Assembly (NCBI GenBank): GCA_018136815.1
Contig: CM030940.1
Coordinates: 18,701-82,700, forward strand
DNA: 64,000 bases
DNA from: Isochrysis galbana
Lineage: Eukaryota; Haptophyta; Isochrysidales; Isochrysidaceae
Reading direction: 5' to 3'
The notes below the pieces were generated by a model, which had not been told where the DNA came from, ran no database searches, and worked only from the letters and a program-made list of their open reading frames with translations. Position 1 is the first letter of the stretch; every line of letters begins with the position of its first letter. The position numbers and the translations under genes were made by a program. Positions 32,607 through 42,494 of this stretch are shown here, in pieces.

Positions 32607-32922
32607 GAATCGAAGCGGAGCGGCAGGGCAAGTCGCGCTGGGCAACGCTGGCGAAGAGCCCCGGAGAGGGTAAGCCGGCCGAAGTTTTGCGCAAGTTGGG
32701 TGCCCGTCGGGGCCGTGTGAAGTCGATTGGTCACTTCGCGCGGTGAATTGGAATTGGCGTAGGTGCTATCCGCTTGCCACTCCCGTAAGTGGAGATCGGG
32801 AGGTGCCATGGAATGATGCCGGGTCCATGCTATAGGGGACTATAGGCTATAGGGAATTAGTAGGGCGGTCAAAGAATGATTTATAACTACTTCTAACTAC
32901 TTTTTGCCGACCCTGAAATGAG
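32607..32922. other. Short intergenic with GGGCGGTCAAA motif
   Basis: No gene. AGGGCGGTCAAA at 32861 recurs at 42991 and, with one change, at 43233, each followed by a T-rich TTTATAA-type tract. The meaning is unknown; it may be a short dispersed element. Confidence 0.4.
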
Positions 32923-33205
32923 AACGAGCCTCAGCCGGAGATCATAAACCACATTTTATGATCTCGGAACGGGCGCAAAGTGCACAATGGCATCGACAAT
33001 GTCAAGAAGTGGGAAACACCGTCCATTCGCTAATCTGGGTACTAGAAAGCACCAGCTGCAAGACTTCAATCAACTACAGCAAGCCCAGGCCGACACAACC
33101 ACCTACAACCGACTTACTACCGCCGCCATGCTAGCTAGCTACGTTCTACGTTCCCGCTGCGCCGGAGCCGCCGCACACCACCACGAAAGCGAACGCGCTG
33201 GGGCA

Positions 33206-34195
33206 CTAGGAGCGTGCGGAGCGCCGGCGCTTCTCCGATCCTTGCTCGCGGCTGCCGCGTCGATTCTCACGCGCAGCCAGCCGAGCCGCACGCGTCCTCG
33301 CCCGCTTTGCCCGATCATTCTCGGCTTGCTCTCCCCGGCGTAGCGCGATTTCCACTTCCTGAGTGCGGATCATCGCACCGGAGTCGGAGCTATCCTCATC
33401 GCTACAATGGCACATAGCAGCAGGCCCACCGCCGCCACAGATCCCGCCGCCGCGACAGCTCCCGCCGCCGCGACAGCTCCCGCCGCCACTCCCGTCGCCG
33501 CTGCGGCGACCGCTGCGGCGACCACTATTATGACCGCCGCCGCGACCCGCGGCGCTGTGCCCGTCGCCGCCGCAACCCGCTACGCCGCGAGCGGCGTTGG
33601 GCCTGCTCGAGCGAGCGGTGTTAGTCTGCAAATCTTCCTCCTCTGTCTTACTAGCCTCGCTGGCCTCGCTGGCCTCATCGCTGCATTCCTCCACCTCCTC
33701 AATATCGCTCCCATCTTCCTCGTTGTCACTGCTATCATTGCCGTCGTTGCTGACACGGCCGCCGCGCCGCCTGATAGCAGGGGGCTGCACCATCAGCCCC
33801 GGCTCCTCGGCAGCCACGTACAAGAAGAGGGCGTCACGCCCGTGCTTCGTGATCTTCGGCGCGTTAGGTGAGCTCGTCTCCGACACGTCCACTGCCACGG
33901 GAAGAAAGTCTTTCAGAGCCTCGGTGGACTTGAACACCAATGGACGACGATGTCGATCGTGGCCTCCGATGCAAACCTTGAAGGCAACACTCTGCGTGGG
34001 CCATGCATGCGCCTTTGCCTTACGGGTGAACCAAGCCACCTCGACGGTATTATTGGCGGCAATGCCAGCCGTGACGTCAGCCAACGTGGCGAGGCCGACT
34101 TGCAGCTCACCTTCGCCGGCATAGGTCAGACGGATCCAGAATAGCGCGATGGCGGCGGGCGCCACTTCAGCATGCCTATCGATGGCGACGTGCAT
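33206..34195 (-). CDS. Transposon-borne protein, unknown family
   Basis: About 329 residues if started at the second ATG (34195); an ATG at 34216 is also in frame. Residues 1-130 look globular (LFWIRLTYAGEGELQVGLA, VEVAWFTRKAKAHAW, VFKSTEALKDFLPVAV, RDALFLYVAAEEPG). An acidic Ser/Glu tract (SDNEEDGSDIEEVEECSDEA), a Gly/Arg/Cys-rich segment of short repeats, and a basic Arg-rich C-terminus follow. The acidic and basic low-complexity parts could interact with chromatin or nucleic acid. It lies wholly within the TIR element, so an element function such as end binding is plausible but unproven. Confidence 0.55.
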   Translation of the reverse strand: MHVAIDRHAEVAPAAIALFWIRLTYAGEGELQVGLATLADVTAGIAANNTVEVAWFTRKAKAHAWPTQSVAFKVCIGGHDRHRRPLVFKSTEALKDFLPVAVDVSETSSPNAPKITKHGRDALFLYVAAEEPGLMVQPPAIRRRGGRVSNDGNDSSDNEEDGSDIEEVEECSDEASEASEASKTEEEDLQTNTARSSRPNAARGVAGCGGDGHSAAGRGGGHNSGRRSGRRSGDGSGGGSCRGGGSCRGGGICGGGGPAAMCHCSDEDSSDSGAMIRTQEVEIALRRGEQAENDRAKRARTRAARLAARENRRGSREQGSEKRRRSARS

Positions 34196-34918
34196 GCCAG
34201 CGTCGGCGGGCGCCACAGAGGTTCATTTTTTGACGTGGGCAGCGACGATGGGCGTGGCCAAGGTGGGTTGCAAGGGTACAACGACGGTGGTGATTGGCGA
34301 GCCAACTTCGGCGCCAGCGACTTTGGGCGCAGAGGTTGGCGAGATGCTGGTGGCTGGAACGACAGCTCGCACGACCGCGTCGGTGGGCCGTACGGTGACA
34401 GGTCGTATGTCGATGGGCGCTATCGCGACGGGCAGTATCGCGACGGGCAGTATCGTGATGGGCAGTATCGCGATGAGCGATACCACGATGAGCGATATCG
34501 CGATGAGCGATATCGCGACCGGCAATACGAAGATTGTCGCGGCGGTGGGCGTTGGCATGGCGCCATAAACCACAGGTACGATGGCGTTGCATGCCTGTCA
34601 TTGCCCGGCCACCAGTTTCTAGAGTCACCACAGCACCATGCACGCGATTACGCCAAGCGGGGTTCAGGAAGCAGCAGCGGCCCTTCTTCGGTTCTTCTTA
34701 GCCCCCCGTGTGGCGTGGCCCTTCCTCCCTCTTCGCCTGATTCCGCGGAGGTGATGCGAGCGCGCAAGATGACGCGGCTCCGCGTCACATACGAGTCGAG
34801 CCATGCCGCCTTGGCTGAAGAAGAAGCGGAGGCGGAGATGCGAGCGCAGGTGCAAAGCCGCAGGCGGAAGACAGAGGAGGCGGCGGTGGCCAAACTGTGG
34901 GGCGCCAAGCAGCTGTAG
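34172..34918 (+). CDS. Transposon-borne RYRDGQ-repeat protein
   Basis: 248 residues. A Gly/Asp-rich start leads into a run of five-residue repeats of YRDGQ/YRDER type, encoded by 15-bp DNA repeats at about 34430-34520. A more ordinary C-terminus is charged and helical (RKMTRLRVTYESSHAAL, EEEAEAEMRAQVQSRRRK). Its first codons overlap the 5' end of the minus-strand ORF, so the two cannot both use their outermost starts without overlapping transcripts. It may be a real element protein or a frame kept open by repeats; the C-terminus argues for the former. Confidence 0.4.
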   Translation: MPIDGDVHASVGGRHRGSFFDVGSDDGRGQGGLQGYNDGGDWRANFGASDFGRRGWRDAGGWNDSSHDRVGGPYGDRSYVDGRYRDGQYRDGQYRDGQYRDERYHDERYRDERYRDRQYEDCRGGGRWHGAINHRYDGVACLSLPGHQFLESPQHHARDYAKRGSGSSSGPSSVLLSPPCGVALPPSSPDSAEVMRARKMTRLRVTYESSHAALAEEEAEAEMRAQVQSRRRKTEEAAVAKLWGAKQL

Positions 34919-35072
34919 TAGCCTATCCCCTATGTTTATGAGAGTGAGTGTGTGTGCCATTACTTGTTCCTAGACAATTAACAATCGCATTGACAAATGC
35001 AACTTTGGCAATGACAATGTAGCTGTTTATGGTCTCCGGCTAGGGTTTATGATCTCCGGCTGAGGCTCGTTT

Positions 35073-36172
35073 GAGGCGGGAATCACGATAGGACCGAGAG
35101 AGTTAAGACTCTCGCAGTTCGCGGATGACACGCAAATTCTAGCTAATTCCTTCGAGTCATTGGAAAAGGCGATGCATATCCTAGATATCTATGGAACCGC
35201 CACCGGGGCTAGAGTCAATAGAAGAAAGAGTGTACTAATACGCTTGGAATCCCTTGTGGGAGCGCGAGTCCCCGACACGCTAGCTTACCTAAAAACGCTC
35301 GGCGAAGGAGAGTATGCCACCATCCTGGGAGTGCCCTTCTGGGAAGGACCCGACGACGATACTTTTTGGGAAAGGCTCTACGTCAAGCTCAAGAAGAAAG
35401 TCGCAGCGTGGAAAGGAGTTCAGAACCTCTCGATTCACGGGAGAACGCTACTAGCTAGTGAACTTTATTAGCTGCATACGGGACGCCGAGATACTGGCTA
35501 TCCACCTCCACCCCTCCGGCATGGTTCATGGAAGCTATTGATTGACTCTGACGTTCAAACTATATTGTGGGATAGGTCCCCCCGGCTACAGGCGGACGAG
35601 CTAGGCTCCTCGCAAGAGGGAAGAAGATGGATAACCTATCCGGCATACCCGAGAGTGGGGATGAGCGAGGACGGGCCCCTTCTGGGCATCGGACTACTCC
35701 CTATGGCCGAACACACGCGTGCGCTTCAAGCAATATGGATAGTCCGTTACCTAAACCCGTCCTCGGCGGATTGGAAGACTGCCCTAGACCAATGTTTCAG
35801 TCGCACCCCGTTGGGGAGATCGGCGGTCTTCTCGAAAGTCGACGCGCTAAGCCTCTCGGCTAGCATTCGTGGAAACAACACGCTTCCGGCCTTTTGGAAG
35901 CAAGAAGCAAGCGCTCGAAAATTTCCGACGGATTAAGTTCCTTATTCCTTAGGGAAACTAATACGCGGGAAGGGACCCAGGCTCGCCCTCGCACACCACG
36001 AGAAGGACGTAGGCATCACCTATTGCGGCCCCGCCCTCTCTTCCTCGCCGCACTTTACGGCCGCCGTTGCCGCCAACGTCGACCTTTCCGAGCCCGCCCC
36101 CGCCCACCTCGAAGCCCTCGCCGACGCCACAAAAAAAAACATCTGAAGATTCTGGGCTGCGTTGAGGAGTGA
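35073..36172 (+). pseudogene. Degenerate LINE reverse transcriptase fragment
   Basis: An open frame begins at the transposon edge and contains the RT catalytic box QFADDT (35118-35132), followed by LEKAMHILDIYGTATGARVN, typical of the LINE RT palm and thumb. The frame ends with a stop near 35471. It resumes in another frame (35475-35936: YWLSTSTPPAWFMEAIDS, TILWDRSP), meets an in-frame TAA at 35934, and continues with KLIRGKGPRLALAHHEKDVG to a stop at 36172. The RT fingers and endonuclease are missing. It is dead as it stands. Confidence 0.8.
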
Positions 36173-36710
36173 CGTGATAGTACCGGGCTAGTGGGAGTGG
36201 GAGTAGTGGTACTAACGCTCAGATGTTTTATTATTATTCACCCAGCCTTGTTGCGTACGGCGTCTCCCCTCGTGCGCTACTTAGGCTTAGTTAGGGGCCC
36301 GGGTGCTGTGGTGGTGGGCGACGAGGGGGGCGGATATGAGGCGGAGGCGGCAAGCGCGAGAAGCGAAGGGGAGCAGGGTGCCAAAGCGGGCGCAACAAGC
36401 CGGCAAAGGGCGATGGACGCTTACCAGGAAGGTGGCTCAAGTACCCAGTGTAGGTGTTAGCCCTGCATCTTTAGAAGTTTTCTTCTTCCGCAGTTTGTTT
36501 GTTTTCATTTTCATCTTCCTACCTAGTCTTCCCGCCCCGTGGAGGCACACGCTTACACACGCCGTGCTTGGCTATGCCCAAAGCCATGGTGTCATGCACG
36601 GTCATACAATGGCTATGGGCGTGCATGCACGGATACGCAGAGTGCAATTTCATCAAAAACCTGGCATGCTCGAGGTCCCGATCCACAATCAACAATCCCC
36701 AAAGACATCG
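36173..36710. other. Intergenic downstream of the 7TM gene
   Basis: No gene. TAGGTGTTAGCCCTGCATCT at 36449 is a dispersed motif also found at 40142 and 48174. A short segment near 36240-36280 resembles 22300. The 3' part is the likely 3' UTR of the minus-strand receptor gene. Confidence 0.4.
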
Positions 36711-37942
36711 TCATGTCAAGGAATCCCGATTGGATGCTGGTAGTTCTGGCTCGAGCTCAACAGCCATTCTGTGCGGGAGCACAGCGGCGTGTCGGCGACT
36801 GCATGCTCGAGGCCTAAACAGATCAAACACCGCCTGGCGAACATCTGGCTTCATCACAGCCAACGCGACTGAAACCGGCCCTTGCAAGTGCGTCCACGTG
36901 GCGCCAAACCAAAACAACCATGGATCAAGGTAGTCAAGGACGAAGATGAGCAGTGCTGCTGGGCACCACATGAGTATGACGCTGGCGAAGATGCGGGCAA
37001 AGTAGATCGCAAGCGATCGCGCCTGCTGTTCCCGCCTCTTGTGCGCTAAACTCTTCGGGTCGGTTCCAAAGGCTAAGTCCGAACGGCTAGCGTGCTGGAC
37101 GCTTCGTTCCAATCCTCTAGCTGTCCACCGCCTCGCCGCAGAGCGGGATACTGAAATCCAAAGGCCCTTATACCACGTCAAGACGAGCAAATAGAGCGCG
37201 TACGCTGCTGGGATGAAACCTGCCATTGGCGCGAGGACAAGCCAGAAGAACAACGTCGCCGTGGCATCCTCTTGAAAGGGCCCACAAGCGAAGCCACGGT
37301 ATGGGTATGCGTAGACGGGCATGACGCCTGTGACGGAGGGAGGACGAGGTCTAGACTTCAGGCTCTTCTCTCATGCTCGCCATGCCGATCGCGCGCACTG
37401 GCGCGCGCTCTCGGTGCTGGCGGAGGCGACTCACCCCATAGCGGCCATGACGAGATGAACGCGCACCAGGCGTAGATGGCGCAGGCCTGCATGAGGACTT
37501 GACGGCCGGAAGGCGGCCGGTAGTCTTGCATGATGTGGCACGCGTGGAGGAGCCTATACACCTCGTGCGCCACCAGGCTGTTGAGCCAGAAGCTGCCCGC
37601 AAAGCCGAAGAGGATGTAGAAGGCCTGGAACTCGCAGAAGGCGACGTTGGCGACGTGCCCGTTGCCATAGTTATAGATGCACTGGACGATGCAGGGGAAG
37701 CTGGAGACGATGTCGGGTACGGTGAGCGCCATCAGATACTGGTTGAACGGCTTAGAGCGGCAGTCTCGCGAGGCGCAGAGCGCGACGAGCAGCGTGAACG
37801 AGGAGAGGAAGGAGAGGAGCGTGACGACGCTGAGGATGGCCCACATGGTCTTGAGCTCAGGCTCCGAGGCTGAGCTGAGCCGCATCTGGTAGAGGGAGGC
37901 GTTGGCCGCCAGCTCGTCCACCCGCACGATTGGGTACGACAT
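36711..37942 (-). CDS. Seven-transmembrane receptor, GPCR-like
   Basis: Two exons: 37942-37435 and 37327-36711, with a phase-1 intron of 107 bp. The start at 37942 gives MSYPIVRVDELAANASLYQM; an in-frame ATG at 38008 adds 22 low-complexity residues. About 374 residues. Seven hydrophobic helices are visible: AILSVVTLLSFLSSF; YLMALTVPDIVSSFPCIV; YILFGFAGSFWLNSLVAH; VLMQACAIYAWCAFIS; LFFWLVLAPMAGFIPAAYAL; YFARIFASVILMWCPAALLIF; and LFWFGATWTHLQGPVSVALA. NAS near the N-terminus is a glycosylation site. Cys residues before TM3 (FCEF) and in the second outer loop (ACGPF) could form the usual GPCR disulfide. The overall layout recalls cAMP-receptor-like and related protist GPCRs. Ligand unknown. Confidence 0.8.
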
Positions 37943-38029
37943 CGGCTGCTCGGCGGCCGCCTTGCCTCCTTCTTTGCCCTGTTTCCACCCCCACTCCCCT
38001 CCCTCCACCCCACACAGCGCTCCTCCCTC

Positions 38030-38052
38030 GCTCTCCCTTCTCTCTCTCTCCC

Positions 38053-38102
<50 letters not shown>

Positions 38103-38985
38103 CCCCCCCTCCCCTCGCCCCCCCTCCCCCTTCTTCACCCCTCTGTTGTTCCCTCTTCTCTCTCCTCCTCCTCTCTCCTCCTCGGCGTGGCCGCCGAGCT
38201 CCCCAGAAAGAGAGAGAGGGAGAGAGAGAGAGAAGCCCCCCCCCCCCCCGCCCTTTCCTCCTCTTCCCTCTCTCTTCCTCCCGCGGCCCGCGCGCGCAGA
38301 GAGAGTCTTCCATTGAGACACGGCCGGTCTCTTCGTCTCTCTCTCTCCCTCTCTCTCTCTCCCCCCCCCCCCCCTCTCCCTCCCCCTCTCTTTCTCTCTC
38401 TCTCTCCTCTCCCCCCTCCCTCTCCCTCTCTCTCTCCCCCCTCCCTCTCTCTCTCCCCCCCCCCCCCTCTCCCTCCCCCTCTCTTTCTCTCTCTCTCTCC
38501 TCTCCCCCCCTCCCTCTCCCTCTCTCTCTCCCCCCCTCCCCCCTCTCTCCCCCCTCCCCCTCTCTCTCCCCCCCCCCCCCCACAATTCCGTCTGCCCCGG
38601 GGCAGCGGCGGCGGGGGGGGGGGGGGGGGGGGGGCGGCAAGGGGGGGGGTCCCAGGCGCGCGCGCGCGGGGGGGGGGCACTTCTCTGGATCCCCCCCCCG
38701 CCGCCGCCGCCCCCCCCCCCCCCCTGCAGCGCCGAGCTCGGGCGCCCAGATCCTCCTCTGTCCCCCCCCCCCCTCTCCCCCTCCCCCCCTCCCTCTCCCC
38801 TCTCTCCACCCTTCTCTCCTCTCTCTCCCCTCTCTTCTTCCCCTTCCCCACCCCCCCCCCCCCTCAGTCCCCCCCCCCCCCCCCACCGTGTGGGGGGACG
38901 CGCAGTTTTTTTCTTCCTTCGGCGCCCGCGCGCGCGCGCACACAAGAACGCGCCCCTCCACCGGCGGCGAGGGGATCCCGCGCCT
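38030..38985. repeat. Low-complexity CT, poly-C and poly-G tracts upstream of the 7TM gene
   Basis: A (CT)n block near 38060-38095, long CT/C runs to 38580, a G run of over 20 near 38608-38635, and C runs near 38690-38900. There are several potential quadruplexes on both strands. Such tracts are prone to assembly error. No gene. Confidence 0.8.
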
Positions 38986-38989
38986 AGAT

Positions 38990-39090
38990 GGGAAATACAG
39001 TGGGGGGGAGTGCAAATACAGTAAATACAGTCTGCATTTGGCCTTCGTACAAATACAGTGAAATACAGTCCCCAAATACAGTAGACAGTA
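38990..39090. repeat. AAATACAGT word cluster
   Basis: Six AAATACAGT words occur in about 100 bp on the plus strand, spaced 9-30 bp. The same word occurs at 17220 before the related small ORF. It could be a subterminal transposase site array or a promoter element. Confidence 0.7.
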
Positions 39091-39219
39091 GGGTTTTTTT
39101 CTTTTCTCTTTTTTTTCTTTCTCCATATCTCTTTCTCCTCGCGGCTCGCGACTCGCCCCCGTCGCCACTTGCCAACTACGAGCGCGCGCCGCCAACCCCC
39201 TCCCCCCCCTCTGCCAGAG

Positions 39220-39860
39220 CCATGCAGCCCAACCCCAATCCCAACCGAGCCTCTCGATCCATGGCGCAGCAGGCGGCGCTGGAGATCGTGAGCGCCCGCG
39301 GAACGGACGGCGAGGAGGCGGCTGCGGCATGCACAGCGGCGCCGATGCAGTAGTGTATGGCCAAATACATTCTCAAGCTCGGTCGCGAATGTCCCATCAG
39401 GTGTCAGGTGGCAGATAAGCTGGTTTTTTGTCATGAGTCCATGCATGTGCAGATGCGTTCCCAGAGTGCTGCTTGGAAACCTGATGTTGTGCCATGGGAG
39501 AGTTGATGAGGATAGTGATGGGGATGGGGAGGAGCAGTGGGAGCCATGCAGCCCAACCCCAATCCCAATCCCAACCGAGCCTCTCGATCCATGGCGCAGC
39601 AGGCGGCGCTGGAGATCGTGAGCGCCCGCGGAACGGACGGCGAGGAGGCGGCTGCGGCATGCACAGCGGCGCCGATGCAGTAGTGTATGGCCAAATACAT
39701 TCTCAAGCTCGGTCGCGAATGTCCCATCAGGTGTCAGGTGGCAGATAAGCTGGTTTTTTGTCATGAGTCCATGCATGTGCAGATGCGTTCCCAGAGTGCT
39801 GCTTGGAAACCTGATGTTGTGCCATGGGAGAGTGATGAGGATAGTGATGAGAGCGACGCC
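39220..39860 (+). repeat. ~320-bp tandem duplication carrying a small ORF start
   Basis: Copy 1 (39220-39537) and copy 2 (39543-39860) are almost identical, from GCCATGCAGCCCAACCCCAA to TGCCATGGGAGAG. They differ by a CCCAAT insertion and one T insertion near the end. Copy 1 therefore reads out of frame at the acidic SDED segment, while copy 2 keeps it. The duplication is recent. Confidence 0.9.
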
Positions 39861-39959
39861 ATCGCTCGCGCTCTCTCCAGAGCAGAAGCACCGGATAAAA
39901 ATCCTCTTACGACAACTCTCTCACACCACTATCAGACGCACATTCACGGTAACACGTAG
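39687..39959 (+). CDS. Small acidic ORF, relative of 17341
   Basis: A 90-residue frame from an ATG at 39687 encodes MAKYILKLGRECPIRCQ, then KPDVVPWESDEDSDESDAIA and a short tail. The PDV..W(D/E)SDED core parallels the 86-residue product at 17341. An upstream in-frame-broken segment in each copy encodes NPNPNRASRS, matching the start of that product, so splicing may join them (AG/GT sites exist near 39655-39735). It could be a small gene family or a transposon remnant. Function unknown. Confidence 0.4.
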   Translation: MAKYILKLGRECPIRCQVADKLVFCHESMHVQMRSQSAAWKPDVVPWESDEDSDESDAIARALSRAEAPDKNPLTTTLSHHYQTHIHGNT

Positions 39960-40511
39960 ATAACTAACGTAAGCGGGACACGCGTAGAGAAGGGGTGAGC
40001 AGGAGAGGAAAGAGAAAAGAAGAGAGGGGTGGGGGCGTCGCCTCTCCTCACGTGAAGAGAAGCCCTATTGGACTTAGGAAGTAAAAAGAGGTCAGGTCAA
40101 AGGGGGGGAGGCAAGTGACAACGGACCCATCGGTGATAAGTAGTAGGTGTTAGCCCTGGATCTTTAGGTGTTTTTCTTCGTCTATCACTACCACTACGCA
40201 GCAAGCACGCATAGCAAGCCAAGCCGCTGACGAGGCTCGGCCCAGATGATCGATTGCAGATGCAGCCATCCGGGGCATAACGACCTCTGCAACGCATGTA
40301 CCGGGAGAGCTGGGGGGCCGCCCTCGGGTGGGAGGGGGCGAAAGCGACTTGCATAGAGCATCTGCACGCGTTCCATCGCAGACTAGCCATAACGTTAGTT
40401 GCGGACCTCGGACTCGGACGTAAATGAGTAAATGCGATGCAAGCCCCGGACGACGCGGCCCCTATCCCGATGCTGCCAACCGCTACTCTCCTCGTCCTAA
40501 CGTCCCCTCCT
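39960..40511. other. Intergenic, 3' flank of the EF-hand/LRR gene
   Basis: Purine-rich then unremarkable. It holds the dispersed motif TAGGTGTTAGCCCTGGATCT at 40142. A 36-codon Cys-rich frame at 40244 (DCRCSHPGHNDLCNACTG) is too short to support. Confidence 0.4.
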
Positions 40512-42494
40512 CTACTCGAGCTTTATCTTGTACGAGCGGCACACCTCCTCCAACTCCAACGTTTTGCTCGTGGAGATCTGATTCCTCCCCGTGCGTAACG
40601 TGGTGAGGAGAGGCGCCACTAGAACGCCTCCAGACTCGGTGTTGTGCTTGTTTCTAAAATGCAAGAACTCAATCAGATGGTCCGCGCCCTCATCGCCCAG
40701 TTGGTTGTTAAACATGTTGAGAAAGATGACTTTGGGGCAATTGCCACAGCGGAGTGCGTCACATATTAGCTTGGCGCCTTCGGCACCGATCGGGTTGGAG
40801 GTGAACGATATCGCTTCGAGATTCTTCGTGAGCGGCAGCCTGTGGGCCGAAGAAAGCGGGTAAGGGAGGTGGAGAGAAGGGGCGCGTCGAGCGCCAGCAC
40901 TACTTTGTGGCGTGAAAGGTATGGAAATGGATGGTGTGAGGGAGGGAGGCAACGCTCGGCCGCGCCCAGGCTCGCGGCGGGGTAAGGGTAGAGCCGCACC
41001 ATTGCTCGGTAAACTGTGCAATTTGTGCCGGCCCCCATCCAATGGAGCTGAACGTGATCCTGGCGGCGCCTTGGACAGTTGTCATCGCGGTCTTCTCGTA
41101 CAGTGCCGCGACCAGGTCCTTGTCGGCGCCATTTGTGAAGTGCTTGCTGTTGAGGAGCTCGCGCAGAGCGGCCGTCGAAAGGGGGGGTGGCCGCTGGAAG
41201 ATCCTGTCGACGCCAAGACTGATGTCGAAGAGCTGTGGCCAACCGGACGAGGTGACGGTCTTCGCCAGCATGCTCACGTTGTACTCAAAGGTCGGCCAGC
41301 CGCGCTCCATGTATGGCAAGGTTGTTGAGCCCTCTGGTTGCTGGGTCAGGAAAAAGCAAGTGGTTAGTTGATGCGCGTACCAAACTTGCATTCTGGAGAG
41401 GGCGGCCTTGAAGGCGGCATTCTCCATCGGGGAGCGCGGCGTGCCATCGGGCGACTTTTGGAAGAGTGAGCAGTAGTCGAAGAAGACGGCCATATTGTCG
41501 GGCAGCCGCTGCCACGTGTGTTGGCCGTTGGTGGCGGCGATCTTCGTGGCGCGCTCCATGGCATCGACAAACTGGATCAGATTGGCGCCTGCAGCTCGCA
41601 AGGGGGACATCAACCGTGGGTCTTCGACCCCAACGGCTGGGCGCATCATGGCGGGCTTGCTGCACGCCCTCTCCTCTCTAATTCGCGCTGGGCGCCAGCT
41701 CAAACCTCGCGCCTCGAGCTCTGGCCGACGCACCTTCCGGATCGGGGTGCTCCGCCGTCTCCCAGCAGTGAGAGATGGCGATCACTCTCATCGGCTGCCC
41801 CGCGTTCTCCGACCCGCGCTTGAGGGCCTTCACCTCCTCGTACGTGTAGAAGGCCTCCGGCTCGGTGCGCTCAAGATCCTGGCGTCGGGGCAGCGCGAGC
41901 TTCCTGCGCTCCTCGGCGGATCCGGCAGCACGGATCTTACGCGCACGCTCCGACAGCCATTTGCTCTTCAGCAGCTTCACGGGTGGCACCTCGAGGCCCG
42001 GCCGTGTCGTAAGCTCCGCCCAGATGGTCTCGATATCCTTGTACATGGTCTCCGTCTCAGCCAGTGCCGGCACCACCGGCTCGCACCAAGCGCGCGCAAA
42101 CTCATCAAAGTCGACCCTACCGTCGCTGTTGGCGTCGAACCGCGCAAACATGGCGGCCGCCCGCGCAGCACTGACCGGCTGGCACCCCTTACCACCTGCG
42201 CGGGCACAGCGAGCTCGCGGCGTGAGAACTTGCACCGCGGCTGCTGCTGGCCCCGGTTCGACCGCGGCAGAAAGGAAGGGGAAGCCCTGGGGGGTCAGGG
42301 AAGGGAGGGAGGGGGGGGGGACTGGGGGAAAGGGGGAAGGGGGGGAGGGGGAAGAGAAGGGGATGGGGGGAGGGGTTCTGTAGAGGCGCACCCCTCGTCA
42401 TCAAAGCCACAAACTCCTGCTGAGAGATGGAGCCGTTGCCATCGGAGTCGAAGCGACGGAAGGCACTGAGCAACTCCTCTTTCTCCACTGGCAT
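40512..42494 (-). CDS. EF-hand / HCWE-DYCSLFQ domain / leucine-rich-repeat protein
   Basis: Four exons: 42494-42392, 42195-41734, 41588-41000, 40839-40512; about 492 residues. Junctions are all GT/AG and keep frame. EF-hand 1 loop DSDGNGSISQQE and EF-hand 2 loop DANSDGRVDFDE both have complete calcium-ligand positions. The middle domain starts VIAISHCWETAEHPDPEG and continues with MAVFFDYCSLFQKSPDGTPR, MQVWYAHQL and MERGWPTFE. I know this pattern only as a recurrent, poorly characterised one in algal proteins, loosely reminiscent of HET/TIR-like folds. Exon 4 encodes ribonuclease-inhibitor-type LRRs (LEAISFTSNPIGAEGAKLI, VIFLNMFNNQLGDEGADHL). A calcium-sensing, protein-binding role is inferred. 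The EF-hand to LRR order resembles sensor/receptor architectures, but no NTPase is present. Confidence 0.82.

Larger units (their letters stand above)
32923..35071. mobile_element. DNA transposon with perfect 28-bp TIRs and TGAG duplication
   Basis: The left end 32923-32950 (AACGAGCCTCAGCC... to ...ATAAACC) is an exact inverted copy of 35044-35071. TGAG flanks both sides (32919-32922, 35072-35075), consistent with a 4-bp target-site duplication. Subterminal TTTATGATCTC boxes repeat inside both ends. The 2.15-kb interior carries a minus-strand ORF (33206-34195) and a plus-strand ORF (34172-34918), arranged head to head. I see no standard DDE transposase motif, so it is either a non-autonomous element or an unfamiliar superfamily. 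Confidence 0.8.

Noticed and set aside
37732-39776. Long minus-strand frames rich in GGEREREREGG
   Set aside because: These are translations of CT/GA, C and G homopolymer tracts upstream of the 7TM gene. No start context or domain is present.
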